64,000 nt of DNA, from positions 1-64,000 of the forward strand of contig JAGWNT010000002.1 in the NCBI GenBank assembly GCA_028871195.1, in the 5' to 3' direction. Under the pieces are notes generated by a model that saw nothing but the letters and a program-made list of their open reading frames with translations, was not told the DNA's origin and did no database searches. Source of the stretch: REEB85 sp018971455 (GTDB lineage: Bacteria > Pseudomonadota > Alphaproteobacteria > Acetobacterales > Acetobacteraceae). The translations under genes and the position numbers were made by a program. This document shows, one piece after another, positions 16,181 through 24,728 of this stretch (within the stretch, counting starts at the first letter, position 1; the number at the start of each line of letters is the position of its first letter).

Positions 16181-18316
16181 TCACACCAGGGCAAGGCGGC
16201 CGGCGTCGCGCCGGCGTTGCAGGGCGCCGATCACCCGCGCCCGCAGCCGAGCCATGGCGCGCTCCCAGCGTCCGGGATTGTGCACGATGTCCGCCCGGTA
16301 GAAGGAGGGGCAGAGCACGGCGGCCTCCGCCACTTCTCCGCAATTGCCGCAGCCGACGCAAGAATTGTCGATGGCGGCCACCGGGTCTTCCTTGAGCGGA
16401 TCACCCGAATCCTTCACCGAAAGGGACGGGCAGCCGGACAGGCGGATGCAGGCATGATCGCCCGTGCAAATATCCTCATCGACACCGAAACGCGGCTTGA
16501 CCATGCGCGCGCCGCGCTTCACCGCCGCATTGAACAGCGGCCGCTCGCGGCGCTGGCGGTTGAGCATGCATTCGGAGGCGGCGATGACGATCTTGGGGCC
16601 CGGCGCCTCGGTGGTCAGCGCCTCCCGCAGCGTGTCGCGCATCCTGGCGACCGAGTAGGTGTGATCGACCCGGCGCACCCACTCCGCGCCGACCCCCCGG
16701 ACCGCGGCCTCGATCGGGTGTTGCGTGCTGCGGCTCTGATTCGATGCGCGCGAGGAGGGAATATCCTGCCCGCCCGTGGCCGCGGAATAGTGGTTGTCCA
16801 CCAGGAGCACGACGCTGTCATGCTTGTTGAACACCGCGTTGCTGATGCCGGTGGCCAGGCCGTTGTGCCAGAATCCGCCATCGCCCATCACGGAGATCGC
16901 GCGCTTGCCGGCCTTCACCTGAAGGGCGGAGGCCGAGGACGCGCCGAGCCCGTAGCCCATGGTGGTGGCGCCGATATTGAACGGCTCGTTCAATGCGAAC
17001 AGGTGGCAGCCGATATCGCCGGCGACATGGTGCTGGCCTAGCTCCTCCTGCACCAGCTTGAGCGCGGCGAAAATCGGCCGCTCCGGGCAGCCGGTGCAGA
17101 AGCTCGGCGGGCGCGGCGGCACGACGGGCGCGAGCGCCTGGATTTGCGGCGCCGGGGCGGGAGCCGGCGCAGCACCCTCCAGCAGGCTCGGCATCTGGGC
17201 CGCAAGGAATTGCCGCAGCCCGGCGGCCAGGACCTGGGCCGTATATTCTCCGGCCAGGGGCAGGAAATCCTTGCCGTTCAGCCGGGTGGCGATGTCGGCC
17301 TTGCGCAGAATCGCGTGCAGGGCCGGCTCGATATAGGCCGGCTGCCCTTCCTCGACGACCAGCACGGCCCGCTTGCCGGCGCAGAACGCCGCGAGATCGG
17401 CATCGACCAGCGGGTAGGTCACGTTCAGCACATGCAGCGGAATGCGGGAATTGCCCCATATATCGGCAAGCCCGAGCAGGTGCAGGGCGCGCATTACACC
17501 GTTGTACATGCCGCCCTGCAGGACGATGCCGAGCTCTTCCACGTCGCCGGGCATGGTCTCGTTCAGCCCGTGCTCCTGGATATAGCGCACCGCCGCCGGC
17601 CAGCGCTTGTGGATCTTTTCCTGCTCATGGATGAACGAGGCCGGCGGCAGCACGATGCGGCTGACATCGCGCACCGGCGAGTCCAACGCCTGGCGCAGCG
17701 TGAAGGGCGGCGGCACATTGTCCTTGGCGACGAAGCTGCCATGCACATGGCAGGCGCGGATGCGCAGCTCCAGCATCACCGGGGTGTTGCTCGCCTCCGA
17801 CAGCGCGAAGCCATGCTCGACGGCGGCGACGATGCTGGGCAGGTTCGGCCGCGGGTCGAGCAGCCAGATCTGCGATTTCATGGCGAATGCGTGGGTGCGC
17901 TCCTGCATGATCGAGGAGCCCTCGCCATAATCCTCGCCGATGACGATCAGCGCGCCGCCGGTGACTCCGCCGGAGGCGAGATTCGCAAGCGCATCGCTTG
18001 CCACATTGGTGCCGGCCGTGGATTTCCAGGTGACCGCGCCGCGGATGGGATACATCACCGAGGCGGCGAGCGTGGCCGCCGCCGCCGCCTCGCTGGCGCT
18101 GGTCTCGAAATGCACGCCGAGCTCGCCGAGAATGCCCTGCGCATCGGACAGCACGTCCATCAGATGCGAGATCGGCGCGCCCTGATAGCCGGCGACGTAG
18201 CCGACGCCCGATTGCAGCAGCGCCTTGGTCACGGCGAGGATGCCCTCGCCGCGGAACTCGTCGCCCGCGCCGAGGCGAAGATCCTCGACCTCGCGCGCGA
18301 AGGAACGCTCAGCCAT
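16181..18316 (-). CDS. iorA: Indolepyruvate ferredoxin oxidoreductase alpha subunit
   Basis: A 711-aa protein with the domain order of IorA: an N-terminal pyrimidine-binding domain (GYQGAPISHLMDVLSD), a middle transketolase-like domain, a TPP-binding domain (FCTGCPERPIF, VAGDIGCHLFALNEPF, VMGDGGFWHNG) and a C-terminal ferredoxin domain with two cysteine clusters (CTGDHACIRLSGCP and CVGCGNCGEVAEAAVLCP). The reaction is oxidative decarboxylation of a 2-oxoacid to an acyl-CoA. It is the first gene of the minus-strand catabolic operon, and the two operator-like sites lie upstream. I start at the ATG at 18316; a GTG nine bases upstream is an alternative. Confidence 0.88.
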   Translation of the reverse strand: MAERSFAREVEDLRLGAGDEFRGEGILAVTKALLQSGVGYVAGYQGAPISHLMDVLSDAQGILGELGVHFETSASEAAAAATLAASVMYPIRGAVTWKSTAGTNVASDALANLASGGVTGGALIVIGEDYGEGSSIMQERTHAFAMKSQIWLLDPRPNLPSIVAAVEHGFALSEASNTPVMLELRIRACHVHGSFVAKDNVPPPFTLRQALDSPVRDVSRIVLPPASFIHEQEKIHKRWPAAVRYIQEHGLNETMPGDVEELGIVLQGGMYNGVMRALHLLGLADIWGNSRIPLHVLNVTYPLVDADLAAFCAGKRAVLVVEEGQPAYIEPALHAILRKADIATRLNGKDFLPLAGEYTAQVLAAGLRQFLAAQMPSLLEGAAPAPAPAPQIQALAPVVPPRPPSFCTGCPERPIFAALKLVQEELGQHHVAGDIGCHLFALNEPFNIGATTMGYGLGASSASALQVKAGKRAISVMGDGGFWHNGLATGISNAVFNKHDSVVLLVDNHYSAATGGQDIPSSRASNQSRSTQHPIEAAVRGVGAEWVRRVDHTYSVARMRDTLREALTTEAPGPKIVIAASECMLNRQRRERPLFNAAVKRGARMVKPRFGVDEDICTGDHACIRLSGCPSLSVKDSGDPLKEDPVAAIDNSCVGCGNCGEVAEAAVLCPSFYRADIVHNPGRWERAMARLRARVIGALQRRRDAGRLALV

Positions 18317-18387
18317 GCGGCCCACCCGCGCGATCCGGACACGGCGCCGTCTTCATCGAGCCATCACCCCTTGCCGGCCTGGATTTA

Positions 18388-18401
18388 GTTGAAGCTTAAA
18401 C
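18388..18401. promoter_or_regulatory. Operator-like near-palindrome, copy 1
   Basis: GTTGAAGCTTAAAC, 12 of 14 positions symmetric about AGCT. It lies on the iorA side of the divergent region, 72 bp before the iorA start and just downstream of a minus-strand TTGACA. It is one of five related sites in the window, each next to a gene of the aromatic pathway. Repressor binding, most likely by the locally encoded MarR protein, is inferred. Confidence 0.55.
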
Positions 18402-18500
18402 ATTTATCCTGTCAACGGTGGAAGCCATCCTCGCGCCAAGTTTTGCCGCGCCGCGAAGTTCGGGCAAGCGCGCTGCGATTTCGGGTTCACACGGGCGATA

Positions 18501-18514
18501 TTTGAGCCTTAAAC
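18501..18514. promoter_or_regulatory. Operator-like near-palindrome, copy 2
   Basis: TTTGAGCCTTAAAC, 32 bp upstream of the importer substrate-binding-protein gene. It matches copy 1 at 11 of 14 positions and is followed by an AT-rich CTATTTTT run. It would control the plus-strand importer operon. Confidence 0.5.
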
Positions 18515-18545
18515 TATTTTTCGCATCCACCGAGGGAGCCGAGCC

Positions 18546-20069
18546 ATGACCGGAGTTTCACGCAGGGGATTGTTGCAGGCGGCCCTCGCCGCCGCGCCCG
18601 TGTTGAGCCAGATCAACCAGGCGCAGGCCGCCGGCAGCGACCACGTGACCATTGGCTGGCCGAGCGACGTGCCGAGCTGGGACCCCGATCAGCGCTTCGC
18701 GCCGGATGCCCAGGGCATCTTCAAGATGGTGTTCGACCAACCGCTCGATCAGAGCCCGACGCTCCAGCTGGTTCCGCATCTGATCACCAAATGGCAGCTC
18801 GCGCCGGACGGGCGCAGCCTCGCCGTCACGCTGCGCGACGACGTGACCTTCCATAACGGCGACAAGATGACGAGCGCGGATTTCCGCTACACCTTCTTCG
18901 AGCGCATCAAGGCCGACCCGAAGCTCGACATCGGCCGTTCCTGGCGCAAGGTCACCGACATCGAGACGCCCTCGCCCACCACCGCCATCATGCGCTTCAG
19001 CAGTCCGGCCCCCACGGCACCGGTATGGCTCGCCTTCCTCGGCAGCTTCGTGGTGCCGAAGACCTATCTCGAGCATGTCGGCGCGGACGGGTTCCGCGCC
19101 AAGCCGGTCGGTACCGGGCCGTACAAGCTCGCGGAATACGAGATGAACGCGCGCATCGTGCTGGAGCGCAACGACGCCTATTGGGGCCCCAAGCCGGCGC
19201 TGAAGCGCGTGACCATCGAGATCATCAAGGACCCATCGGCCCGGGTCGCGGCGATCCAATCCGGCCAGATCGACCTCACCATCAGCGTGCCGGTGCGCGA
19301 GGTGACCCGGCTGAAGGCGATGCCGAACCTGGCCGGCGAACTGAACCCGATCACCCGCGTCATTCTTCTGCAGATTCGCAACGACGAGGGCTTCTCGGAC
19401 CAGAATGTCCGCCTCGCCGCCCACCATGCCATCGACAAGGCGGCCCTTTCCAAGGCGTTCTACGGCGGGGCGGCGGTGCCCCTCTCGGTGCCGGCGACGC
19501 CCGGCACGCCGGGTTATCTGGCCGACTTCAAATTCCCCTACGATCCGGCGCAGGCCAAGGCACTGCTCGCGAAATCCGGCTACAGCCTGGCCAAGCCGAA
19601 AAAGATCCGCATGGCCACCACCAATGGCCAGTTCCCGAGCGATTACGACATCGCGCGGGCCATCGTCGCCATGTGGAAGAAGGTCGGGCTCGATGCCGAG
19701 CTGGAGGTGATCGAATACGCCAAGTATTTCGAGCTCAACCGCGGCGACAAGCTACCCGAGGCGACGCTGTATTCCTTCGACAACGCCACCGGCGACCCGG
19801 AAATCTACACCGGCTACCTGCTCAATCCGCAGCTGCCCTTCTCGCCCTGGAAGGACAAGGTGTTCGGCGCGAAGGTCATCGCCATGTTCAACGTGGCCGA
19901 CGAGAAGGCGCGCATTGCCGGCTGGCGCAAGCTCAACCGCGAGGCGGTGGAGATCGGCGCCTCGATCCCGCTGCTGCAGAGCGTGCAGACGCTGGTGCGC
20001 AAGAAGTCGCTCGCCTACACGCGCTACGGCAATGGCTGGGTGCTCGGGCAGACCATGAAATGGTCCTAG
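18546..20069 (+). CDS. ABC importer substrate-binding protein (SBP_bac_5 family, Tat signal)
   Basis: A 507-aa periplasmic binding protein of the dipeptide/nickel family. The N-terminus has a twin-arginine-like signal (SRRGLLQAALAAAP) with likely cleavage after AQAAG. Family landmarks are the WDPDQRFAPDAQ start, LVPHLITKWQLAPDG, TFHNGDKMTSADF and GTGPYKLAEYEMNARIVLERN. Such proteins bind peptides, opines and many other solutes. It opens the plus-strand importer operon and is divergent from the aromatic operon with operator-like sites between, so a substrate or precursor of the aromatic pathway is a reasonable inference. The start is preceded by GAGGGAG. Confidence 0.88.
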   Translation: MTGVSRRGLLQAALAAAPVLSQINQAQAAGSDHVTIGWPSDVPSWDPDQRFAPDAQGIFKMVFDQPLDQSPTLQLVPHLITKWQLAPDGRSLAVTLRDDVTFHNGDKMTSADFRYTFFERIKADPKLDIGRSWRKVTDIETPSPTTAIMRFSSPAPTAPVWLAFLGSFVVPKTYLEHVGADGFRAKPVGTGPYKLAEYEMNARIVLERNDAYWGPKPALKRVTIEIIKDPSARVAAIQSGQIDLTISVPVREVTRLKAMPNLAGELNPITRVILLQIRNDEGFSDQNVRLAAHHAIDKAALSKAFYGGAAVPLSVPATPGTPGYLADFKFPYDPAQAKALLAKSGYSLAKPKKIRMATTNGQFPSDYDIARAIVAMWKKVGLDAELEVIEYAKYFELNRGDKLPEATLYSFDNATGDPEIYTGYLLNPQLPFSPWKDKVFGAKVIAMFNVADEKARIAGWRKLNREAVEIGASIPLLQSVQTLVRKKSLAYTRYGNGWVLGQTMKWS

Positions 20070-20087
20070 GAGGCTAGGCCCGCCAGC

Positions 20088-21098
20088 ATGCGCCTGCTGG
20101 CCAGCCTGACGCGGCGGCTGCTGGTCGCCGTACCCATCCTGCTGGTGGTCTCCGCCCTGCTCTTCACGGCGCTGCGGGTGCTGCCGGTCGATCCGGCCGC
20201 GATGTCGATGCCGCCGAACGCGACGCGAGCGGAGATCGAGCAGGCGCGCATCCAGATGGGCCTCAACAAGCCCTTGCCCGTGCAATACGCGATCTGGCTG
20301 GGGCGGGCGGCACACGGGGATTTCGGCCAGTCGATCCATCTGCGCCGAGACGCGCTGCGCCTGGTGGCCGAGACGCTGCCGGCCACCATCGAGCTGACGG
20401 GCGCCGCCATGCTCGTGGCCGGCATCCTCGGTGTCGCCGGCGGCCTGCTGCTGTTCGCCCTGCGCGACCGCAAGGCGGAACTGGTCGCCGAGACGGCGAC
20501 GACGGTGCTGATGTCGGTGCCGGAGTTCATCTGGGCGCTGCTTTTCATCTTCATCTTCGGCGTGCTCCTGCCGGTGCTGCCCTTCACCGGAAGGCTCGCC
20601 CCCAGCCTCGACCGCCCGGTCGTCACCGGCTTCCTGCTACTCGACGCCGTGCTGGTCGGGCGAATGGACGTTCTGATGAGCGCGCTGGCGCATATGGTGC
20701 TGCCGGCCCTGGCGCTGGGGCTGGCCTTCTCCACGCCGGTCATGCGCGTGCTGCGCGCCAGCCTGCTCGATGTCTATCACGAGGATTATATCCGCCAGGC
20801 ACGGCTGCGCGGCCTGTCGGAGACGCGGATCCTGCTGCGCCACGCCCTCAAGAACGCCTTCCTGCCAACGCTGACGCTGTTGGGCGTGCAGTTCGGCTTC
20901 CTGTTCGGCGGCTCCCTGCTGATCGAGGTGATCTATTCGTATCCCGGCATGGGCAATCTCATGGTCGATGCGGTCCGCAACGCCGACCTGCCGGTGATCC
21001 AGCTCGTCGGCTTGACGTATTGCGTGGTGGTGCTCTTCATCAACTCGGTCGTGGACGGGCTCTACCAGGTGCTCAATCCACGGCTGCGGGCGCGCTGA
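20088..21098 (+). CDS. ABC importer permease, DppB-like
   Basis: A 336-aa integral membrane protein with six predicted helices. The N-terminus (RLLASLTRRLLVAVPILLVV) and the LNKPLPVQYAIWLGRAAHGD segment are typical of DppB/GsiC permeases. The conserved EAA loop is in ARLRGLSETRILLRHALKNA, and GLLIEVIYSYPGMG is recognisable near the C-terminus as SLLIEVIYSYPGMG. It forms one half of the transmembrane channel. It starts 18 bp after the binding-protein gene and is separated by one base from the next permease. Confidence 0.9.
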   Translation: MRLLASLTRRLLVAVPILLVVSALLFTALRVLPVDPAAMSMPPNATRAEIEQARIQMGLNKPLPVQYAIWLGRAAHGDFGQSIHLRRDALRLVAETLPATIELTGAAMLVAGILGVAGGLLLFALRDRKAELVAETATTVLMSVPEFIWALLFIFIFGVLLPVLPFTGRLAPSLDRPVVTGFLLLDAVLVGRMDVLMSALAHMVLPALALGLAFSTPVMRVLRASLLDVYHEDYIRQARLRGLSETRILLRHALKNAFLPTLTLLGVQFGFLFGGSLLIEVIYSYPGMGNLMVDAVRNADLPVIQLVGLTYCVVVLFINSVVDGLYQVLNPRLRAR

Positions 21099-21099
21099 C

Positions 21100-21945
21100 A
21101 TGCGGCGGCGGTGGCATTCCGCGCGTGTGCTCGTCGGCCTCGGCCTCGCCATCGCCGTGCTGATCTGCGGCGTGCTGGCGCCGCTGATCGCGCCGCACGA
21201 CCCCAATGCGCAGGATCTTCTGGCAACGCTGCAACCGGCGGCCTGGCAGGCGGGGGGCGACAGCACGCATCTGCTCGGCACCGACAGTCTCGGGCGCGAC
21301 GTTCTGGCACGGCTGATCTACGGCGCGCGGGTGGCCATCACGGTGGCGCTCGCGGCCTCCTTCGGCGCCATGGTGATCGGCAGCGCGCTGGCCTATCTCG
21401 CCGGCTATTTCGGCGGCCGGGTCGATTGGCTGATCGGTCGGGCGGTCGATGTGTGGATGTCGTTTCCGCCGGTCGTGCTCTCGCTCATCCTGATGACCGG
21501 GCTCGGCGTAGGCGAGCGCAACGTCATCTTCGCCATCATCCTGGTGGACTGGACACGCTTCTGCCGCGTGCTGCGCAGCGAGGTCCTGGTGGTGCGAAGG
21601 CGGGACTACGTGGCCGCCGCCCGCCTGGTCGGCTTCTCGCACTGGCAGACGTTGACGCGCGAGATCGTGCCGGCGACGATTCCGCTTCTGGTGACGCTGC
21701 TGACCCTGGAGATGGGGATCGCCATCGTCGTCGAGGCCATTCTCTCCTTTGTCGGCCTCGGCGTGAGTCCCGATCAGATCGCCTGGGGCCAGATGATCGC
21801 CGACGGGCGCGAGGCGATCTATCAGGCGCCATGGACCCTGTTGGCGCCGGTCCTGGCCATCTTTCTCGCCGTGGCCGGATTCAACATGCTGGGCGACGGG
21901 CTGCGGCGCAGCCTGGACGTGCGCATGGTCGAGGGGCGGGAATGA
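21100..21945 (+). CDS. ABC importer permease, DppC-like
   Basis: A 281-aa permease, second half of the channel. It shows the DppC hallmarks LLGTDSLGRDVLARLIYGAR, an EAA loop (AARLVGFSHWQTLTREIVPA) and the AILSFVGLGVSPDQIAWGQM segment. It is positioned immediately after the DppB-like gene (TGACATG junction), and its stop overlaps the ATPase start (ATGA). It would mediate import of the ligand captured by the upstream binding protein. Confidence 0.9.
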   Translation: MRRRWHSARVLVGLGLAIAVLICGVLAPLIAPHDPNAQDLLATLQPAAWQAGGDSTHLLGTDSLGRDVLARLIYGARVAITVALAASFGAMVIGSALAYLAGYFGGRVDWLIGRAVDVWMSFPPVVLSLILMTGLGVGERNVIFAIILVDWTRFCRVLRSEVLVVRRRDYVAAARLVGFSHWQTLTREIVPATIPLLVTLLTLEMGIAIVVEAILSFVGLGVSPDQIAWGQMIADGREAIYQAPWTLLAPVLAIFLAVAGFNMLGDGLRRSLDVRMVEGRE

Positions 21946-23750
21946 GCCTTCTCGTCGCCCGCGGCCTGACCGTGTCGATGAACTCGCCGGGGCAGAGCGT
22001 GAAGGTGATCCGCTCGCTCGACCTGACGCTCGCGCCCGGCACCGTCACCGGGTTGGTCGGCGAGTCCGGGGCCGGCAAGTCGATGATCGGGCGCACCATC
22101 GCCCAGCTCCTGCCGGCCGGCTTCGCCGTCACCGGCGGCAGCCTGACATTCGACGGCCAGGACCTCGTGGGCATGGCGCCGAAGCGCCGCCGCGGGCTGC
22201 TCGGGCGCGATATCGCCTTCATCGCGCAGGAACCGCTGACGGCCCTCAATCCCGTGCTCACCATCGGCGCGCAGATGAACGAGCATTTCCTCCATATCGG
22301 CATCGAACCGCGCGCCGAGCGGCGACAACGCGCCATCGCCGCTCTTGAGGCGGTGCATCTGCGCGATCCCGAGGCCCTGCTGGGCCGCTATCCGCACCAG
22401 CTCTCCGGCGGCATGTGCCAGCGCGTGCTGATCGCCATGGCCTTCGCCAGCCACCCGCGCCTGGTCATCGCCGACGAGCCGACCACGGCGCTGGATGTCA
22501 CGATCCAGCAACGGGTCATGGCGCTGATGGCCGAGCTGCAGCAGCGCGACGCGACGGCGGTGCTGTTCATCACGCACGACCTGCGCCTCGCCGCCCAGAT
22601 CTGCGACCATATCTGCGTACTCTACGCTGGCGCGGTGGTCGAGGAGGGTCCGGCCCGCACGGTGCTCGGCCGCCCCCAGCACCCCTACACGCGCTGCCTG
22701 GAACTCGCCACCCCGGCGCTGCATCCACCCGCCGGCAGTGCGCGCCGCGCCCTGCTGGCCCTGCCCGAGCAGATGCCGGGGCTGCGCGCGCTGATGCAGA
22801 TCGAGGGCTGCCGCTTCGCGCCGCGCTGCCCGGTGGCCGATGCGACCTGCCGCAGCATCGACCCACCGCTCGACGGCGAGGAGCATCGCGCGGCCTGCCA
22901 GTACAGCGGCGCCACGGACCATATCCGGCCCCCGCCCGCCCCGCCGGCGCACGACATCGCCCCAGGCGCGCCGCCGCTGCTGACCGTGAGCGGGCTGTCG
23001 AAGATCTTTCACGGCGGCGGGATGCTGCGGCGCAGCCACACCGTCGCGCTGCGCGATGTCGGGTTTCAGCTGCGCGCCGGCGAGTTCCTCGCCGTGGTGG
23101 GCGAGAGCGGCAGCGGCAAGACCACGCTGGGGCGGCTGCTGATGGGGCTGGAGCAGCCGAGCTCCGGGCACATCATGCTGGCGGGGCTCGATGTCACCGG
23201 CGGCGCGGAACCGGCGCGCCGGCATCGCGTGCGCACCGCCCAGATGGTCTTCCAGGACCCGCAATCCGCCCTCAACCCCCGCCGCCGGGTGGCCGACATC
23301 GCCACCCAGGCGCTGATGGCCGGCGGGCAGGCAGTCAGCCGGGCCGAGCGCATGCGGCGCGCCCAGGCGCTGATGGTCGAACTCGGCCTGGCGCCGGAGC
23401 TGGCGACGCGCACGCCGGCCCAGCTTTCGGGCGGCCAGCGCCAGCGCGTGAACATCGCGCGGGCGCTGTGCACCATTCCGAAACTGCTGGTCGCCGACGA
23501 GATCGTCTCGGGCCTCGACGTCTCGGTTCAGGCGCAGCTGCTGAACCTTCTGCAGCGCCTGCGCCAGGAGCGCGACTTCGCCATGATCTTCATCTCGCAC
23601 GACCTTTCGGTGGTGCGTCATCTCTGCGACAGGGTGCTGGTGATGCATCGCGGCGTCATCGTCGAGCAGGGGCCGGTCGAGCAGATCTTCAACCGGCCAC
23701 AGCACGACTACACGCGGACCCTCCTGGCGGCCGTTCCGCCCGACGCGTGA
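21942..23750 (+). CDS. ABC importer ATPase with two fused nucleotide-binding domains
   Basis: A 602-aa protein carrying both ATPases (DppD- and DppF-like) in one chain. Domain 1 has Walker A GESGAGKSMIGR, signature LSGGMCQRV and Walker B LVIADEPTT; domain 2 has Walker A GESGSGKTTLGR, signature LSGGQRQRV and Walker B LLVADEIVSGLD, with His switches in both (FITHD and FISHD). Between them is the OppD-type iron-sulfur/cysteine patch (CRFAPRCPVADATC). Fused forms are known (as in GsiA). It powers the importer encoded just upstream. The start ATG at 21942 overlaps the permease stop. Confidence 0.93.
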   Translation: MSLLVARGLTVSMNSPGQSVKVIRSLDLTLAPGTVTGLVGESGAGKSMIGRTIAQLLPAGFAVTGGSLTFDGQDLVGMAPKRRRGLLGRDIAFIAQEPLTALNPVLTIGAQMNEHFLHIGIEPRAERRQRAIAALEAVHLRDPEALLGRYPHQLSGGMCQRVLIAMAFASHPRLVIADEPTTALDVTIQQRVMALMAELQQRDATAVLFITHDLRLAAQICDHICVLYAGAVVEEGPARTVLGRPQHPYTRCLELATPALHPPAGSARRALLALPEQMPGLRALMQIEGCRFAPRCPVADATCRSIDPPLDGEEHRAACQYSGATDHIRPPPAPPAHDIAPGAPPLLTVSGLSKIFHGGGMLRRSHTVALRDVGFQLRAGEFLAVVGESGSGKTTLGRLLMGLEQPSSGHIMLAGLDVTGGAEPARRHRVRTAQMVFQDPQSALNPRRRVADIATQALMAGGQAVSRAERMRRAQALMVELGLAPELATRTPAQLSGGQRQRVNIARALCTIPKLLVADEIVSGLDVSVQAQLLNLLQRLRQERDFAMIFISHDLSVVRHLCDRVLVMHRGVIVEQGPVEQIFNRPQHDYTRTLLAAVPPDA

Positions 23751-23753
23751 AGG

Positions 23754-24728
23754 CTACAGGATCTGGTTGCGCAGGGTGCTGCCGGCGCGCAGGTGCGCGA
23801 GGTTCTCGGTGAGAATATCGAGAAGATTATCCTCGTAGCGGCGCGTCTCGCCGGCCGTGTGCGGCGTCACCAGCACGTTCGCCATGCCCCAGAGCGGCGA
23901 GGTCGCGGCCAGCGGCTCCTCGGCGGTGACATCGATGCCCGCCCCGGCGATGCGGCCTTCGCCGATTGCTGCAACAAGGGCCGCCTCATCGACGCAGCGC
24001 CCCCGGGCCACGTTGATCAGCCAGGCGGATTTGCGCATGCGCGCCAGCGCGTCCACGCCGATCAGCCCCTCGGTCTGCGGCGTCAGCGGGCAGGTCAGCG
24101 CCACCGCGTCGGCGGCCGGCAGCAGGGCGGGCAGAAGGTCGAGCGGATGCACCTCGTCCGCCCCATTGGCGCCGCCGGCGGGGTCGCGGCGCACGCCGAT
24201 CACGCGCATGTCGAACGCCTTGGCCAGCCGCGCCAGCCTGCCACCGATGCGCCCGAGGCCGATCACCAGCAGGGTCTTGCCGCCCAGCTCATCCTCGCGC
24301 CCGGCGAAATCGCCGATCATGCCGCGCCAATGACGGCGATGCTGGTTGTCGCGCGCCTCGGGCAGGCGGCGCGCCAGCGCCAGCAGCAGCGCCATGGCGT
24401 GCTCGGCCACCGCCGCCGCATTGACCCCGGACGCGCTGGCGAGGCGGATGCCGCGCGCGCCCAGCGCGGCGCGGCCGAACTGGTCGGTGCCGGCGCCGAT
24501 CGACTGGATGAAGCGCAGGCGCGCCGCCCTGGCCAGCAATTCATCGCGCCACAGGCCGGAGATCACCAGGATATCCGCCTCGCCGATGCGCGCTTTGAGT
24601 TCGGCCGCGCTGCGCACGGTGAAGCTCGCCGGCCCGGCGGCACGGGCGGCAAGACGCTCCTGCAACTGGTAGGAAACATGAGCGAAACAAATCGTCGGAT
24701 CGTCGGGCAGGGCCGGCATGTCGGTCAT
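23754..24728 (-). CDS. D-2-hydroxyacid dehydrogenase
   Basis: A 324-aa NAD(P)-dependent D-isomer 2-hydroxyacid dehydrogenase. The Rossmann motif is VIGLGRIGGRLARLA; the active-site Arg is in NVARGR, Glu in the DVTAEEPL segment and His in VTPHTAGE. It interconverts 2-hydroxy and 2-oxo acids. It is translated from an ATG that overlaps the stop of the flavin monooxygenase gene (ATGA), so the two form a unit. An aryl-lactate/aryl-pyruvate substrate would fit IorAB, but this is inference. The gene converges with the importer operon three bases away. Confidence 0.82.
   Translation of the reverse strand: MTDMPALPDDPTICFAHVSYQLQERLAARAAGPASFTVRSAAELKARIGEADILVISGLWRDELLARAARLRFIQSIGAGTDQFGRAALGARGIRLASASGVNAAAVAEHAMALLLALARRLPEARDNQHRRHWRGMIGDFAGREDELGGKTLLVIGLGRIGGRLARLAKAFDMRVIGVRRDPAGGANGADEVHPLDLLPALLPAADAVALTCPLTPQTEGLIGVDALARMRKSAWLINVARGRCVDEAALVAAIGEGRIAGAGIDVTAEEPLAATSPLWGMANVLVTPHTAGETRRYEDNLLDILTENLAHLRAGSTLRNQIL

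Larger units (their letters stand above)
18317..18545. promoter_or_regulatory. Divergent promoter region between iorA and the ABC importer
   Basis: This 229-bp gap is distinctly AT-richer than its neighbours and holds no gene. It carries two copies of the recurring near-palindrome described separately (18388-18401 and 18501-18514). A perfect -35 hexamer TTGACA lies on the minus strand at 18415-18410, just upstream of the first copy, which would place that copy over the -10 region of the iorA promoter. The second copy is 32 bp upstream of the importer start codon. The arrangement suggests one regulator controlling both divergent operons. Confidence 0.6.
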
